Position numbers and translations under genes: made by a program. From an uncultured Mycoplasmataceae bacterium (lineage in GTDB: Bacteria > Bacillota_I > Bacilli_A > Mycoplasmatales > Mycoplasmoidaceae), in assembly GCA_947176435.1 (NCBI GenBank), contig CAMWQH010000004.1, positions 1 through 15,696 on the forward strand: DNA of 15,696 bases. Reading direction: 5' to 3'. Positions 1 to 5,671 of the stretch are shown here, piece by piece; within the stretch, counting starts at the first letter, position 1, and the number at the start of each line of letters is the position of its first letter. Under the pieces are notes generated by a model. The model did not search any database. It had not been told where the DNA came from and worked only from the letters and a program-made list of their open reading frames with translations.

Positions 1-96
1 TATCAATAACCATTTTATGTATTTTGTACTTGCTATTTATATTATTTTAAAAGAAGCAAATTTGTTTTAGAATAGAAAATATTGATAGTAAAGGGG

Positions 97-411
97 ATGC
101 TTTCAACATTGGATAAGCAAGAAAAGAAAAAACTATTAAATTGTATAAGGGAATGTGTTAATGAAGACATTTTTAATGAATTTTTAGTTATTATGAATTT
201 TAATAAAAATGAAAAAATAGTACTTCAAATGCTTCGTAAACAATACTTATATCAGGAAATAGCTGATGAAATGGATTATAGTTATAGACAAGTACAAAGA
301 ATTATTGATAGGATTTCAACTAAAATAAGCAAAATTATGATAAAATTGGAAAACCAAACGAAAGATACAAAAGAAATTTTTAATATTATTTTTTTAGAAA
401 ATATGTCATAA
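97..411 (+). CDS. Sigma-70 region 4-like HTH protein, probable phage late-gene regulator
   Basis: A small basic helical protein of about 104 residues. Residues ~40-72 (NEKIVLQMLRK, YLYQEIADEMDYSYRQVQRI) have the spacing of a sigma-70 region 4 / ArpU-type helix-turn-helix, the fold used by several small phage late transcription activators. That family match is from pattern only. The preceding helices (KKKLLNCIRECVNEDIFNEF) carry no other domain. The start is unsettled: TTG 82 has no ribosome site, ATG 97 directly abuts AAAGGGG, and TTG 109 has AAGGGG 12 nt upstream. The ATG is listed, but TTG 109 is a serious rival. The gene sits alone, ends in a terminator, and lies directly before three phased repeats and the promoter of the next operon, which fits an activator acting on its neighbour. 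Direct binding is inferred. Confidence 0.7.
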   Translation: MLSTLDKQEKKKLLNCIRECVNEDIFNEFLVIMNFNKNEKIVLQMLRKQYLYQEIADEMDYSYRQVQRIIDRISTKISKIMIKLENQTKDTKEIFNIIFLENMS

Positions 412-431
412 AGATGTCATTTTTATGTCGT
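403..431 (+). promoter_or_regulatory. Three 11-bp-phased direct repeats (ATGTCAT), putative activator site
   Basis: ATGTCAT occurs at 403-409 and 414-420, and ATGTCGT at 425-431. The period is exactly 11 bp, about one helical turn, so all three face the same side of DNA. The last repeat touches the -35 candidate TTTACT at 431-436. The first overlaps the stop codon of the upstream regulator. This arrangement is typical of a DNA-bound activator stacked against RNA polymerase. The protein that binds is inferred to be the upstream HTH protein. Confidence 0.55.
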
Positions 432-459
432 TTACTATAAAAAATAAAGACTCTATAAT
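431..459 (+). promoter_or_regulatory. Promoter of the structural operon
   Basis: TTTACT (431-436), a 17-bp spacer, then a perfect TATAAT (454-459). The start point would fall near 466, upstream of AAAGGAGG at 486-493 and the ATG at 502. The -35 is poor (4/6), consistent with dependence on an activator bound at the adjacent repeats. The -10 lies in the loop of the terminator that ends the upstream gene. Confidence 0.55.
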
Positions 460-481
460 AAATTTAGGGTCTTTATTTTTT
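446..481 (+). terminator. Rho-independent terminator
   Basis: AAAGACTC (446-453) pairs with GGGTCTTT (467-474), 8 bp with one T.G, followed by ATTTTTT. It ends transcription of the HTH regulator gene. Its loop begins with the TATAAT of the next promoter, so one 36-bp stretch serves both as stop and start signal. Confidence 0.75.
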
Positions 482-501
482 GTCTAAAGGAGGAAAGTTT
501 T

Positions 502-1068
502 ATGGCATATAATACATATCCATACACACCAAATTATGGAACAACTGCATATAATCCATATATTCAAACAATGCAAAGAATGGGTGGAATGTATCCAGAA
601 CAAAATTACAATATGAACCAATTACAACAAATGTCACCTGGACAAGATATTCCTTTTGTTGATGGATATGAAGGAGCAAAAATGTATCCAATTCCAGCAG
701 GCAAACAATATATGCTTATGGACAGCAGAGAACCTAAATTTTATATTAAAAAATTAGATAATCAAGGCTATCCAATTATATCTGTATTTGAATTTAAAAC
801 TGCAGAACCAACACAAAATAATGTAATTGAAGGCAATATAAATACAAAATCGGAAGATTTTGTATCAAAAGGTGATTTTGATAATTTATTGAAAAACCAT
901 GAGATGTTAAAAAATGATTATGAGCAGTTTAAAAATATGGTTTTTCAAGTAGCAAGTCAGTTACCTATGATGCAAACAAATCAAGAAAATATACCTCAAT
1001 CAGGACAAGATATAGCAGTAAATTCTCCAATAGAAAAAGCACAGAATGAAAAGGGGGGTAAAAAATGA
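502..1068 (+). CDS. Tyr/Asn-rich phage protein of unknown function
   Basis: 188 residues, translated from AAAGGAGGAAAG plus ATG with good spacing. The N-terminal ~50 residues are low complexity and rich in Tyr, Asn, Pro, Gln and Met (MAYNTYPYTPNYG, MNQLQQM). A compact central segment (~50-100: IPFVDGYEGAKMYPIPAGKQ, LMDSREPKFYIKK, ISVFEFK) looks like a small beta fold. Residues ~118-155 form a likely coiled coil and the C-tail is polar. There is no signal peptide or membrane segment. The function is not assigned. Position in a tightly packed operon ahead of the neck genes suggests a virion or morphogenesis role. The 3' end overlaps the next gene by 4 nt (ATGA), so translation is probably coupled. 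Confidence 0.85.
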   Translation: MAYNTYPYTPNYGTTAYNPYIQTMQRMGGMYPEQNYNMNQLQQMSPGQDIPFVDGYEGAKMYPIPAGKQYMLMDSREPKFYIKKLDNQGYPIISVFEFKTAEPTQNNVIEGNINTKSEDFVSKGDFDNLLKNHEMLKNDYEQFKNMVFQVASQLPMMQTNQENIPQSGQDIAVNSPIEKAQNEKGGKK

Positions 1069-1385
1069 ACCCTTTGATGAATATGCTAGGAAACACTATA
1101 GGTAATTTAATGAAAATACCTTATGTAAAAAATATTGCATTAAATATGTTAGGTGCTAAAAATCCAAATATGGGGAATATTATGCAACTTATGAACCAAT
1201 TTAATGGACAATCACCAGAAGCATTACAAAATTATTTAGCACAAACAATGCAAAAAAATGGTGGAATATCTAAAAATGATGTTGCACAAATGAAACAACA
1301 ACTTCAAAAATTTGGTGTTCCAGAAAATGAATTACAGATGTTTGATAACTTTCTTCAAAATCATCAAGAAGTATTTAAAAAGTGA
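1065..1385 (+). CDS. Small Met/Asn/Gln-rich helical protein of unknown function
   Basis: 106 residues, predicted mostly helical, unusually rich in Met, Asn and Gln (MNPLMNMLGNTIGNLMK, NMGNIMQLMNQFNGQ). No cysteine and no clear membrane span, although the first ~30 residues are amphipathic or hydrophobic. AAGGGGGG lies 6 nt upstream of ATG 1065, and the start overlaps the previous stop by 4 nt (ATGA), so the two are translationally coupled and probably made together. The C-terminal half (ISKNDVAQMKQQLQKFGVPENELQMFDNFL) resembles a short helical hairpin. I do not recognise a family. A structural or chaperone role is inferred from context only. Confidence 0.8.
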   Translation: MNPLMNMLGNTIGNLMKIPYVKNIALNMLGAKNPNMGNIMQLMNQFNGQSPEALQNYLAQTMQKNGGISKNDVAQMKQQLQKFGVPENELQMFDNFLQNHQEVFKK

Positions 1386-1441
1386 TTTATATGCCAAAAT
1401 GGCTGTAAATATAAAAATAAATGATAAAGGAGGAATTTTAA

Positions 1442-2143
1442 ATGAGTGAAATGCTAGAAGGATATGTATTAGGACAAGATGGCAATCGCAACAATGGAAT
1501 GTGGGGCGATGGTGGTGCGTTTTGGATTGTCTTAATTCTGTTATTTGCATTTGGCGGTTGGGGCAATGGAGGCTTTTTCGGTGGAAATAAAGGAAATTGT
1601 GCAACCACAAGTGATTTAGCTGATTCTTTTAATTTTAATCAGTTAGATAATGGAATTAGAGGCATACAGCAAGGTATTTGCGATGCTACATTTAGCTTAA
1701 ATAATACAATGCAGGCTGGATTTACAGGCGTACAATCTTCATTATGTAATGGATTTAATAGCACAAATCAAGCTATCAATAACTTAGGTTTCCAGATGCA
1801 GAATTGCTGTTGTGATTTAAAGAGCAATATTAAAGATGTTGCTTTCCAAATTGAGAGAAGTACCTGCAATGTAATAGAAGCAGGCCACGCTAATACTCAA
1901 AGAATTGTTGACATGATGACACAAAATACAATTCAAGAGTTGCGTGACCGTGCTAGTGCATATGAATTGCAGTTGTCACAGCAAGCACAAACAGCTAATT
2001 TATTGTCTAACTTAAATCCAACTCCACGACCAGCTTATATTACGTGTTCCCCTTATGAAAGCGTAATGATGAATTGGAGAGGATTTAATGGTGGCTGTGG
2101 CAGCTATAATAATGGCTGCGGTTGTGGCTGTGGTTGCAACTAA
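1442..2143 (+). CDS. Gly- and Cys-rich protein with an N-terminal hydrophobic segment, unknown function
   Basis: 233 residues from a strong AAAGGAGG site 8 nt before ATG. Residues ~26-41 (GGAFWIVLILLFAFGGWG) are a likely membrane or lipid-inserting segment in a Gly/Trp/Asn-rich N-terminus. The centre (~60-130) has repeated LNN/FN motifs spaced like helical repeats, then a CCCD triplet. Residues ~145-185 (HANTQRIVDMMTQNTIQELRDRASAYELQLSQQAQ) form a coiled coil. After a YITCSPYESV motif the tail ends in CGCGCGCN. The architecture (GYVLGQDGNRNN start, CCCD, HA..R, QELRD, TCSPY, Cys-rich end) is one I recognise as recurring in uncharacterised proteins of Bacillota phages and prophages. No function is known to me. 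The many cysteines suggest disulfide or metal cross-linking. Confidence 0.85.
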   Translation: MSEMLEGYVLGQDGNRNNGMWGDGGAFWIVLILLFAFGGWGNGGFFGGNKGNCATTSDLADSFNFNQLDNGIRGIQQGICDATFSLNNTMQAGFTGVQSSLCNGFNSTNQAINNLGFQMQNCCCDLKSNIKDVAFQIERSTCNVIEAGHANTQRIVDMMTQNTIQELRDRASAYELQLSQQAQTANLLSNLNPTPRPAYITCSPYESVMMNWRGFNGGCGSYNNGCGCGCGCN

Positions 2144-2176
2144 TATATAATTAATATACCTTAATGTGGTACTTTC

Positions 2177-2192
2177 CGTCAATAGATTGACG
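2177..2192 (+). repeat. Short inverted repeat CGTCAAT-AG-ATTGACG
   Basis: A perfect 7-bp inverted repeat (2177-2183 / 2186-2192) in the 114-nt gap before the small coiled-coil gene, 10 nt upstream of a terminator stem. The 2-nt loop makes an RNA hairpin possible only as 6 bp with a TAGA loop. The symmetry also suits an operator. There is no poly-T after it, so it is not a terminator on its own. Confidence 0.4.
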
Positions 2193-2202
2193 TGATTTTA
2201 AA

Positions 2203-2247
2203 AAAGACGGTGAGTTATAATACTTATCGTCTTTATTTTATTTTTGG
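2203..2247 (+). terminator. Rho-independent terminator with TATAAT loop
   Basis: A 13-bp stem, AAAGACGGTGAGT (2203-2215) with ACTTATCGTCTTT (2222-2234), including two G.T pairs, followed by a T-rich tract ATTTTATTTTT. It follows the Cys-rich gene and precedes the small coiled-coil gene. The 6-nt loop is exactly TATAAT, as in the terminator at 446. The best -35 at 17 bp is only TGATTT (2193-2198), and TTGACG (2187-2192) is 23 bp away, so a promoter here is doubtful. Confidence 0.7.
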
Positions 2248-2257
2248 AGTGATGAAG

Positions 2258-2506
2258 ATGTTTAATACTGGTCAAAATAATAATTTGAATGCAAATATTG
2301 ATGCATTAACATTGTTTTCTGTAATACTACAAGTAATTAATTATATAGAAGACAGTTCATTAACAAATCAAGATATTTTGACAAATTTAAACAATCAATC
2401 ACAAAAAATTATAAAAGAGTTGAAAGATGATTTTACAAAAATAAATGAACGCTTAGAAATTATAGAAAAAAAATTAGAAATCATAGAAGGAAAAGAAAGG
2501 AGATAA
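2258..2506 (+). CDS. Small coiled-coil protein of unknown function
   Basis: 82 residues starting at ATG 2258, chosen because GGAG (2246-2249) is 8 nt upstream. The open frame extends back to 2192, but that part runs through the terminator hairpin. ATG 2252 is possible but too near the ribosome site. The N-terminal third is polar then hydrophobic (DALTLFSVILQVINYI). Residues ~45-78 form a strong heptad coiled coil (IIKELKDDFTKINERLEIIEKKLEII). No signal peptide or Cys. The end of the gene carries the AAAGGAG ribosome site of the next, intron-split gene, whose ATG follows the stop by 4 nt, so the two are probably co-translated. Small coiled-coil proteins like this often oligomerise on phage particles, but no function can be assigned. 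Confidence 0.75.
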   Translation: MFNTGQNNNLNANIDALTLFSVILQVINYIEDSSLTNQDILTNLNNQSQKIIKELKDDFTKINERLEIIEKKLEIIEGKERR

Positions 2507-2510
2507 CAAA

Positions 2511-2526
2511 ATGGCTTGTTATTTAT
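2511..2526 (+). CDS. Exon 1 of the IStron-split phage gene
   Basis: Sixteen nucleotides from ATG 2511 to the predicted 5' splice site, encoding MACYL plus one base of the sixth codon. The ribosome site AAAGGAG (2495-2501) has 9-nt spacing. It ends in TTTAT, which is both the P1 partner of the intron guide sequence and the presumed transposon target motif. Without splicing the frame runs into the element and stops at TAG 2565-2567, giving only an 18-residue peptide. Joining to exon 2 at 4465 gives a 154-residue protein. Confidence 0.65.
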
Positions 2527-2971
2527 TAGAAGCGACAAGAACACTCGTAACTTTAGTCGTGATATAGTAAGCATATAGGGAAACTTGTATGTAGTGTATG
2601 GTTCTACCCATACCAACAAAGAAACTGAACTGCTGGAACAATGCCTAAAGCTCAATTAACTACAACGTAATACCTAAGTTTTTTATAAAAAAATATGGTA
2701 TAAGTGTGAATGTGGCGAAAGCAGAAAAAATAATTGAGATGACATAAGGTTAAATCCTAAGTGTTTTAAGAATGGCAAATCAGCAACCAAGACCAAAAGG
2801 TAAGGCTCAACGACTATTCCTCTTGAGGGAAGTACCATATAAGCGATTGATATGGGAAGTGGTTTCGCCTAAGTTCTAAATTAATTTAGAATATGGATAA
2901 GATATAGTCTGTGCTTTAGTGAAAGCTAAAGAAGTTCATAAGAGAACTGTACTAAAAGTAGCGTTTTAGTA
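2527..2971 (+). ncRNA. Group I intron ribozyme core of the IStron
   Basis: Conserved elements read directly. P1: TTTATTA (2522-2528) with TAGTAAG (2565-2571), U.G at the splice site. P2-like hairpin GTATGG/CCATAC (2596-2613). P element AACTGCTGGAACA (2628-2640). Q element AAATCAGCAACCAAGACC (2777-2794). P4 TGCTG (2631-2635) with CAGCA (2781-2785). P6 ACC/GGT (2792-2801). R element GGCTCAACGACTA (2804-2816) and S element AAGATATAGTC (2899-2909), giving P7 GACTA/TAGTC. P8-region hairpin CCATAT/ATATGG (2835-2855). A perfect palindrome at 2874-2891. P9-type hairpins at 2914-2931, 2933-2948 and 2950-2971. P9.0 is T2910-G2911 with C4462-A4463. The long P5 region (2641-2776) was not folded. This RNA should excise the whole element from the phage mRNA by two guanosine-initiated transesterifications. 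Confidence 0.85.
2541..2561 (+). repeat. IStron left-end hairpin region
   Basis: Contains ACTTTAGTCGTG (2550-2561), identical to the right-end hairpin segment at 4443-4454. It folds only as an imperfect hairpin, CA(CT)CG(TA)AC, loop TTTA, GTCGTG. IS605-type elements carry such subterminal imperfect hairpins as transposase binding sites. Here it occupies the P1 loop of the ribozyme. Confidence 0.55.
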
Positions 2972-3066
2972 TGAACGACAACCTTTAATACGATTAGAAT
3001 AATAGGGTTCTATGTGTATAGTTCACTTGTATCGTATAAAAAAATAAAATTACTTTTTACGGAATA

Positions 3067-3095
3067 TTTACCTTTCTAGTAAAATGTACTATAAT
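3067..3095 (+). promoter_or_regulatory. Internal promoter of tnpB
   Basis: TTTACC (3067-3072), 17-bp spacer, perfect TATAAT (3090-3095). The start would be near 3102, followed by AGAGAGGTGA and the GTG start at 3122. It would let TnpB and its guide RNA be made independently of phage late transcription. Between the ribozyme (ends ~2971) and this promoter no gene is visible; 2972-3066 holds AATACGAT/ATCGTAT pairing (2987-2994 / 3031-3037) and AT-rich sequence. Confidence 0.55.
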
Positions 3096-3121
3096 GTAGA
3101 TTAGAAAGAGAGGTGATATAA

Positions 3122-4372
3122 GTGTATTTGACTATGAAACAACAAGTAAAACAATTATCTAAAGAAGATTACTTAAATTTAAAAGAGTTAAGCCATGTAG
3201 CTAAGAATTTAGCAAATCAAGCTATATATAACATAAGGCAATATTATTTTACTGAAAATAAATACTTAAACTATGAAAAGAATTATGCCTTATTAAAAAG
3301 TTCTGAGAACTATAAATTATTAAATTCAAATATGGCTCAACAGATTTTAAAAGAAGTCGACGGAATGTTTAAAGCATTCTTTGGCTTAATTAAATTAGCT
3401 AAAAAAGGTAAATATTCTTTTAAAGACATCAAACTTCCTAAGTATCTTCCTAAAGATGGTTTTACAACTTTGATTATAGGTTTTGTAAGATTAAACGAAA
3501 ATCAGCTTACAATTCCATATTCTCAAAGCTATAAGAAAGAACACAAAGGAATAATTATTAATATTCCACCTAAACTTATAGATAAGAAAATTAAAGAGAT
3601 TAGAATTATTCCTAAAAATAAAGCAAGGTTCTTTGAAATTCAATACTGTTATGAAGAAAAAGAAGTTCAAAGTAATTTAAATACAAACAATGCACTTGCG
3701 ATAGATTTAGGTGTTGATAATCTTGCTACTTGTGTTACAAATAGTGGAAAATCTTTCATTATAGACGGTAGAAGATTGAAATCTATAAATCAATGGTTTA
3801 ATAAAGAAAATGCTAGATTACAAAGTATTAAAGATAGACAAAAATTTGGTAAGAAATGCACCAATAGGCAAAATAAAATTAGAAGAATTAGAAATAATAA
3901 AGTAAATGACTATATGTCTAAAAGTGCAAGAATTATTATTAATTATTGTTTAAAAAATAATATTGGCACATTAATATGTGGATATAATGAAACTTTTCAA
4001 ATGAACTCAAAAATGAAAAAAAGAAATAATCAAAATTTTGTAAATATTTCTTTCGGAAAGCTAAGAGAAAAGTTAGAATATATGTGCAAATTATATGGAA
4101 TTAAATATATAGAACAAGAAGAAAGTTATACTTCTAAAGCAAGTTTCTTTGATAAAGACGACATTCCAATATATAATGCAGATAACCCACAAAAATACAC
4201 ATTTAGTGGTAAAAGAGTGAAACGTGGATTATATCAATGTGCTAATGGAAAAACTTTAAATGCTGATGTAAATGGAGCATTAAATATAATGCGCAAAAGT
4301 AATGTTGTAGACCTTAGAGTCTTATACGATAGAGGCGAACTGGACACGCCGATAAGAATAAGGGTTGCCTAA
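3122..4372 (+). CDS. tnpB: TnpB, RNA-guided RuvC-like endonuclease of IS605-family type
   Basis: 416 residues, normal length for TnpB. GTG 3122 is chosen because AGGTGA (3111-3116) lies 5 nt upstream; ATG 3134 would be too far. The N-terminal half (~1-180) is the wedge/recognition region typical of OrfB. The RuvC fold begins at ALAIDLGVDNLATCV with catalytic D195; the third acidic residue is D382 in NADVNGALNIMRK. The usual second-motif glutamate position reads TLICGYNETF, and the likely substitute is in QEESYTSKAS (E333/E334), as in TnpB groups with a rearranged active site; this is inferred. The Cys4 zinc finger is missing: between SYTSKAS and NADVNGA only one Cys (C373) occurs, with a YTFSGKRVKRGL motif instead. 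TnpB cuts DNA matching a guide adjacent to a target motif and so preserves donor copies. The reading frame is intact. Confidence 0.92.
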   Translation: MYLTMKQQVKQLSKEDYLNLKELSHVAKNLANQAIYNIRQYYFTENKYLNYEKNYALLKSSENYKLLNSNMAQQILKEVDGMFKAFFGLIKLAKKGKYSFKDIKLPKYLPKDGFTTLIIGFVRLNENQLTIPYSQSYKKEHKGIIINIPPKLIDKKIKEIRIIPKNKARFFEIQYCYEEKEVQSNLNTNNALAIDLGVDNLATCVTNSGKSFIIDGRRLKSINQWFNKENARLQSIKDRQKFGKKCTNRQNKIRRIRNNKVNDYMSKSARIIINYCLKNNIGTLICGYNETFQMNSKMKKRNNQNFVNISFGKLREKLEYMCKLYGIKYIEQEESYTSKASFFDKDDIPIYNADNPQKYTFSGKRVKRGLYQCANGKTLNADVNGALNIMRKSNVVDLRVLYDRGELDTPIRIRVA

Positions 4373-4464
4373 TAAATTAGGTGAAAACTTAAATACCAAA
4401 CTTCTTAAATAAGATAACTTTAGTTATCTTTAGAACCCTACGACTTTAGTCGTGGGAGGTTCAG
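4373..4464 (+). ncRNA. IStron right end: omega-RNA scaffold 3' part and 3' splice site
   Basis: Downstream of tnpB are two perfect or near-perfect hairpins with the same TTTA loop: AGATAAC/GTTATCT (4412-4429) and CCTACGAC/GTCGTGGG (4437-4456, one T.G). They are followed by AGGTTCAG ending at 4464. This is the classic IS605 right end and the 3' scaffold of a TnpB omega-RNA, whose guide would start at 4465 (ATAATAATCAAGG). The same CAG is the 3' splice site, with G4464 as terminal intron guanosine. The 5' limit of the omega-RNA, probably inside tnpB, cannot be set by eye. Confidence 0.65.
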
Positions 4465-4913
4465 ATAATAATCAAGGATATGCTTGTGGTGGTTGCTGCC
4501 ACTTTGTACGCTCTACAGCAGTTACATTAACTGGTACGGTTTTAAGTATTACAATACCAGAACAAAGATTAAGAAATCACGAAAGAGTATGTATTTGTAT
4601 TGCACAATCTATACCAGAAGGTGTTAACGAAAATACAACAGTAGCAATTGTATTAGGTACACAAACAATTAATGTTATTACAAGATGTGGTAATTTGTTA
4701 TATGGTGACCAAATAAAAAGCAGACAAATTTTAAAATTGTTTGCAGCAACTGATTTACCTTATTTTGTTGTTGCAAAAGATTGCAAATTATGCAAAACAA
4801 GACATACGTTTCCAGTAGTTCCAACAGCAACAACAGCTGCAACAGCATCTACAGAAGGAAATTTGAATGCTATTTCAGTAAATTCTGATATTAAGAAAGG
4901 AAGTGGTAAATAA
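4465..4913 (+). CDS. Exon 2 of the IStron-split phage gene, Cys-rich beta protein
   Basis: Main part of the interrupted gene. Spliced to 2511-2526 it gives 154 residues beginning MACYLYNNQGYACGGCCHFV. Without splicing the only upstream start in frame is GTG 4452, inside the right-end hairpin and without a ribosome site. The body (VTLTGTVLSITIP, VCICIAQSIPEG, TVAIVLGTQTINVITR) looks like an all-beta fold. Cysteines recur (CGGCC, RVCIC, TRCGN, DCKLCKT). The C-terminal ~25 residues are a Thr/Ala/Ser linker. It lies between a coiled-coil gene and a Tyr-rich gene, overlapping the latter by 1 nt (TAATG). I do not recognise the family. A virion surface or scaffold role is guessed from context. Precise excision of the element would also restore it. 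Confidence 0.8.
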
Positions 4914-5662
4914 TGGCTCGTGCAATGAAGGCTTTTGTATTAAATGAAATGCAAAGACGTAAAGATAGAAATCGCAAATATGATAACAGAAGATATAATG
5001 AAGATTATGACGAAAAAGGTTATGGAATGTATAACACTAATGTTCCTCCAGAATATTTAAGAGATACTCCATTTAGAACTAATAAAAATTATGGTTTAAA
5101 TTATAATGATTATGACAACGGTTATTATGGCGGATATAGAAATATGCCAATGCAAAAAGGGTATGGTTCTGAATATTATCCTATGTATGATAATAGAACT
5201 AGGAAAAACTATGAACGAGATAATCGAAATAGTATGCAATATTATGGTATGGGTTACATAGATATTGAAGAACCTTACGATGATGCAAAAAATTATAATA
5301 TTCATGCTACGATGGGTGATATGAATATGAAAGCAAATATCAATAATATGAAAATGAATGAAAAAATGGCTATTGAATGGGCCAATAACATGGATTATGC
5401 CACAGGGGAGCAAGGAGCTAAATGGAAACCAAATGATGTAAAACCATTTGCTGATAAATTAGGATTTCACTTTGGAAGTGAAAGATTTTGGTGTTTTTAT
5501 GCTATTATGAATGCTATGTATGCAGATTATGGAAAAACATTGAAAAAATATGGTTGTGATGAACCAGAAATATTTGCTGAATTAGCAAAAGATTTCATTG
5601 ATGACCCTGATGCAGTAAAAAATAAAACAATGATTTATTACAACTTTATAGCAGAACATTGA
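4913..5662 (+). CDS. Protein with Tyr/Arg/Asn-rich N-terminus and folded C-terminal domain, unknown function
   Basis: 249 residues. The start overlaps the previous stop by one base, with AAAGGAAG about 12 nt upstream. Residues 1-~135 are low complexity, dominated by Tyr, Asn, Arg, Asp and Gly (NRKYDNRRYNEDYDEKGYG, YDNGYYGGYRNM), and probably disordered. Residues ~150-249 form a compact helical domain (MAIEWANNMDYATGEQGAKW, VKPFADKLGFHFGSERFWCF, AIMNAMYADYGKTLKKYGCD, FIDDPDAVKNKTMIYYNFIAEH) of a type I have seen in other uncharacterised Bacillota phage proteins. It is the last gene of the operon, followed directly by a terminator. The function is unknown. The disordered-tail-plus-domain layout suits a protein that packs or tethers others. 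Confidence 0.85.
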   Translation: MARAMKAFVLNEMQRRKDRNRKYDNRRYNEDYDEKGYGMYNTNVPPEYLRDTPFRTNKNYGLNYNDYDNGYYGGYRNMPMQKGYGSEYYPMYDNRTRKNYERDNRNSMQYYGMGYIDIEEPYDDAKNYNIHATMGDMNMKANINNMKMNEKMAIEWANNMDYATGEQGAKWKPNDVKPFADKLGFHFGSERFWCFYAIMNAMYADYGKTLKKYGCDEPEIFAELAKDFIDDPDAVKNKTMIYYNFIAEH

Positions 5663-5671
5663 TATAAAAAT

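Larger units (their letters stand above)
2527..4464 (+). mobile_element. IStron: group I intron fused to a tnpB-only IS605-family element
   Basis: A 1938-nt chimeric element. The 5' ~450 nt form a group I ribozyme. The rest holds a promoter, tnpB and an IS605-type right end with hairpins. IStrons of this design are known from Clostridioides difficile (CdISt1) and Bacillus. Left and right ends share the 12-mer ACTTTAGTCGTG (2550-2561, 4443-4454). The boundaries are set by intron pairings: P1 after TTTAT with U.G at 2526, and P9.0 next to the terminal G at 4464. Both give an in-frame join of the interrupted gene. The element lies in sense with its host gene, as splicing requires. No tnpA is present between the ribozyme and tnpB, so transposition would need a transposase in trans. 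The transposon ends are assumed equal to the intron ends; they could differ by a few bases. Confidence 0.85.

Noticed and set aside
24..52. Promoter for the HTH regulator (TTGTAC at 24-29)
   Set aside because: No acceptable -10 lies at 16-18 bp; the regulator promoter may be outside the window.
2972..3121. Possible tnpA remnant between ribozyme and tnpB
   Set aside because: No frame of useful length and no HUH or Tyr motif; only hairpins and the tnpB promoter are seen.
2527..4464. Alternative element boundaries: splice after 2522 (P1 GTTAT with GTAAC 2547-2551) joined at 4464, or 2526 joined at 4462
   Set aside because: Both keep the frame, but neither ends with an intron G preceded by a P9.0 partner; 2526/4464 meets the P1, P9.0, terminal-G and frame criteria together.
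4452..4913. Independent gene starting at GTG 4452
   Set aside because: The GTG lies in the IStron right-end hairpin, has no ribosome site, and the exon join from 2511 explains the frame better.
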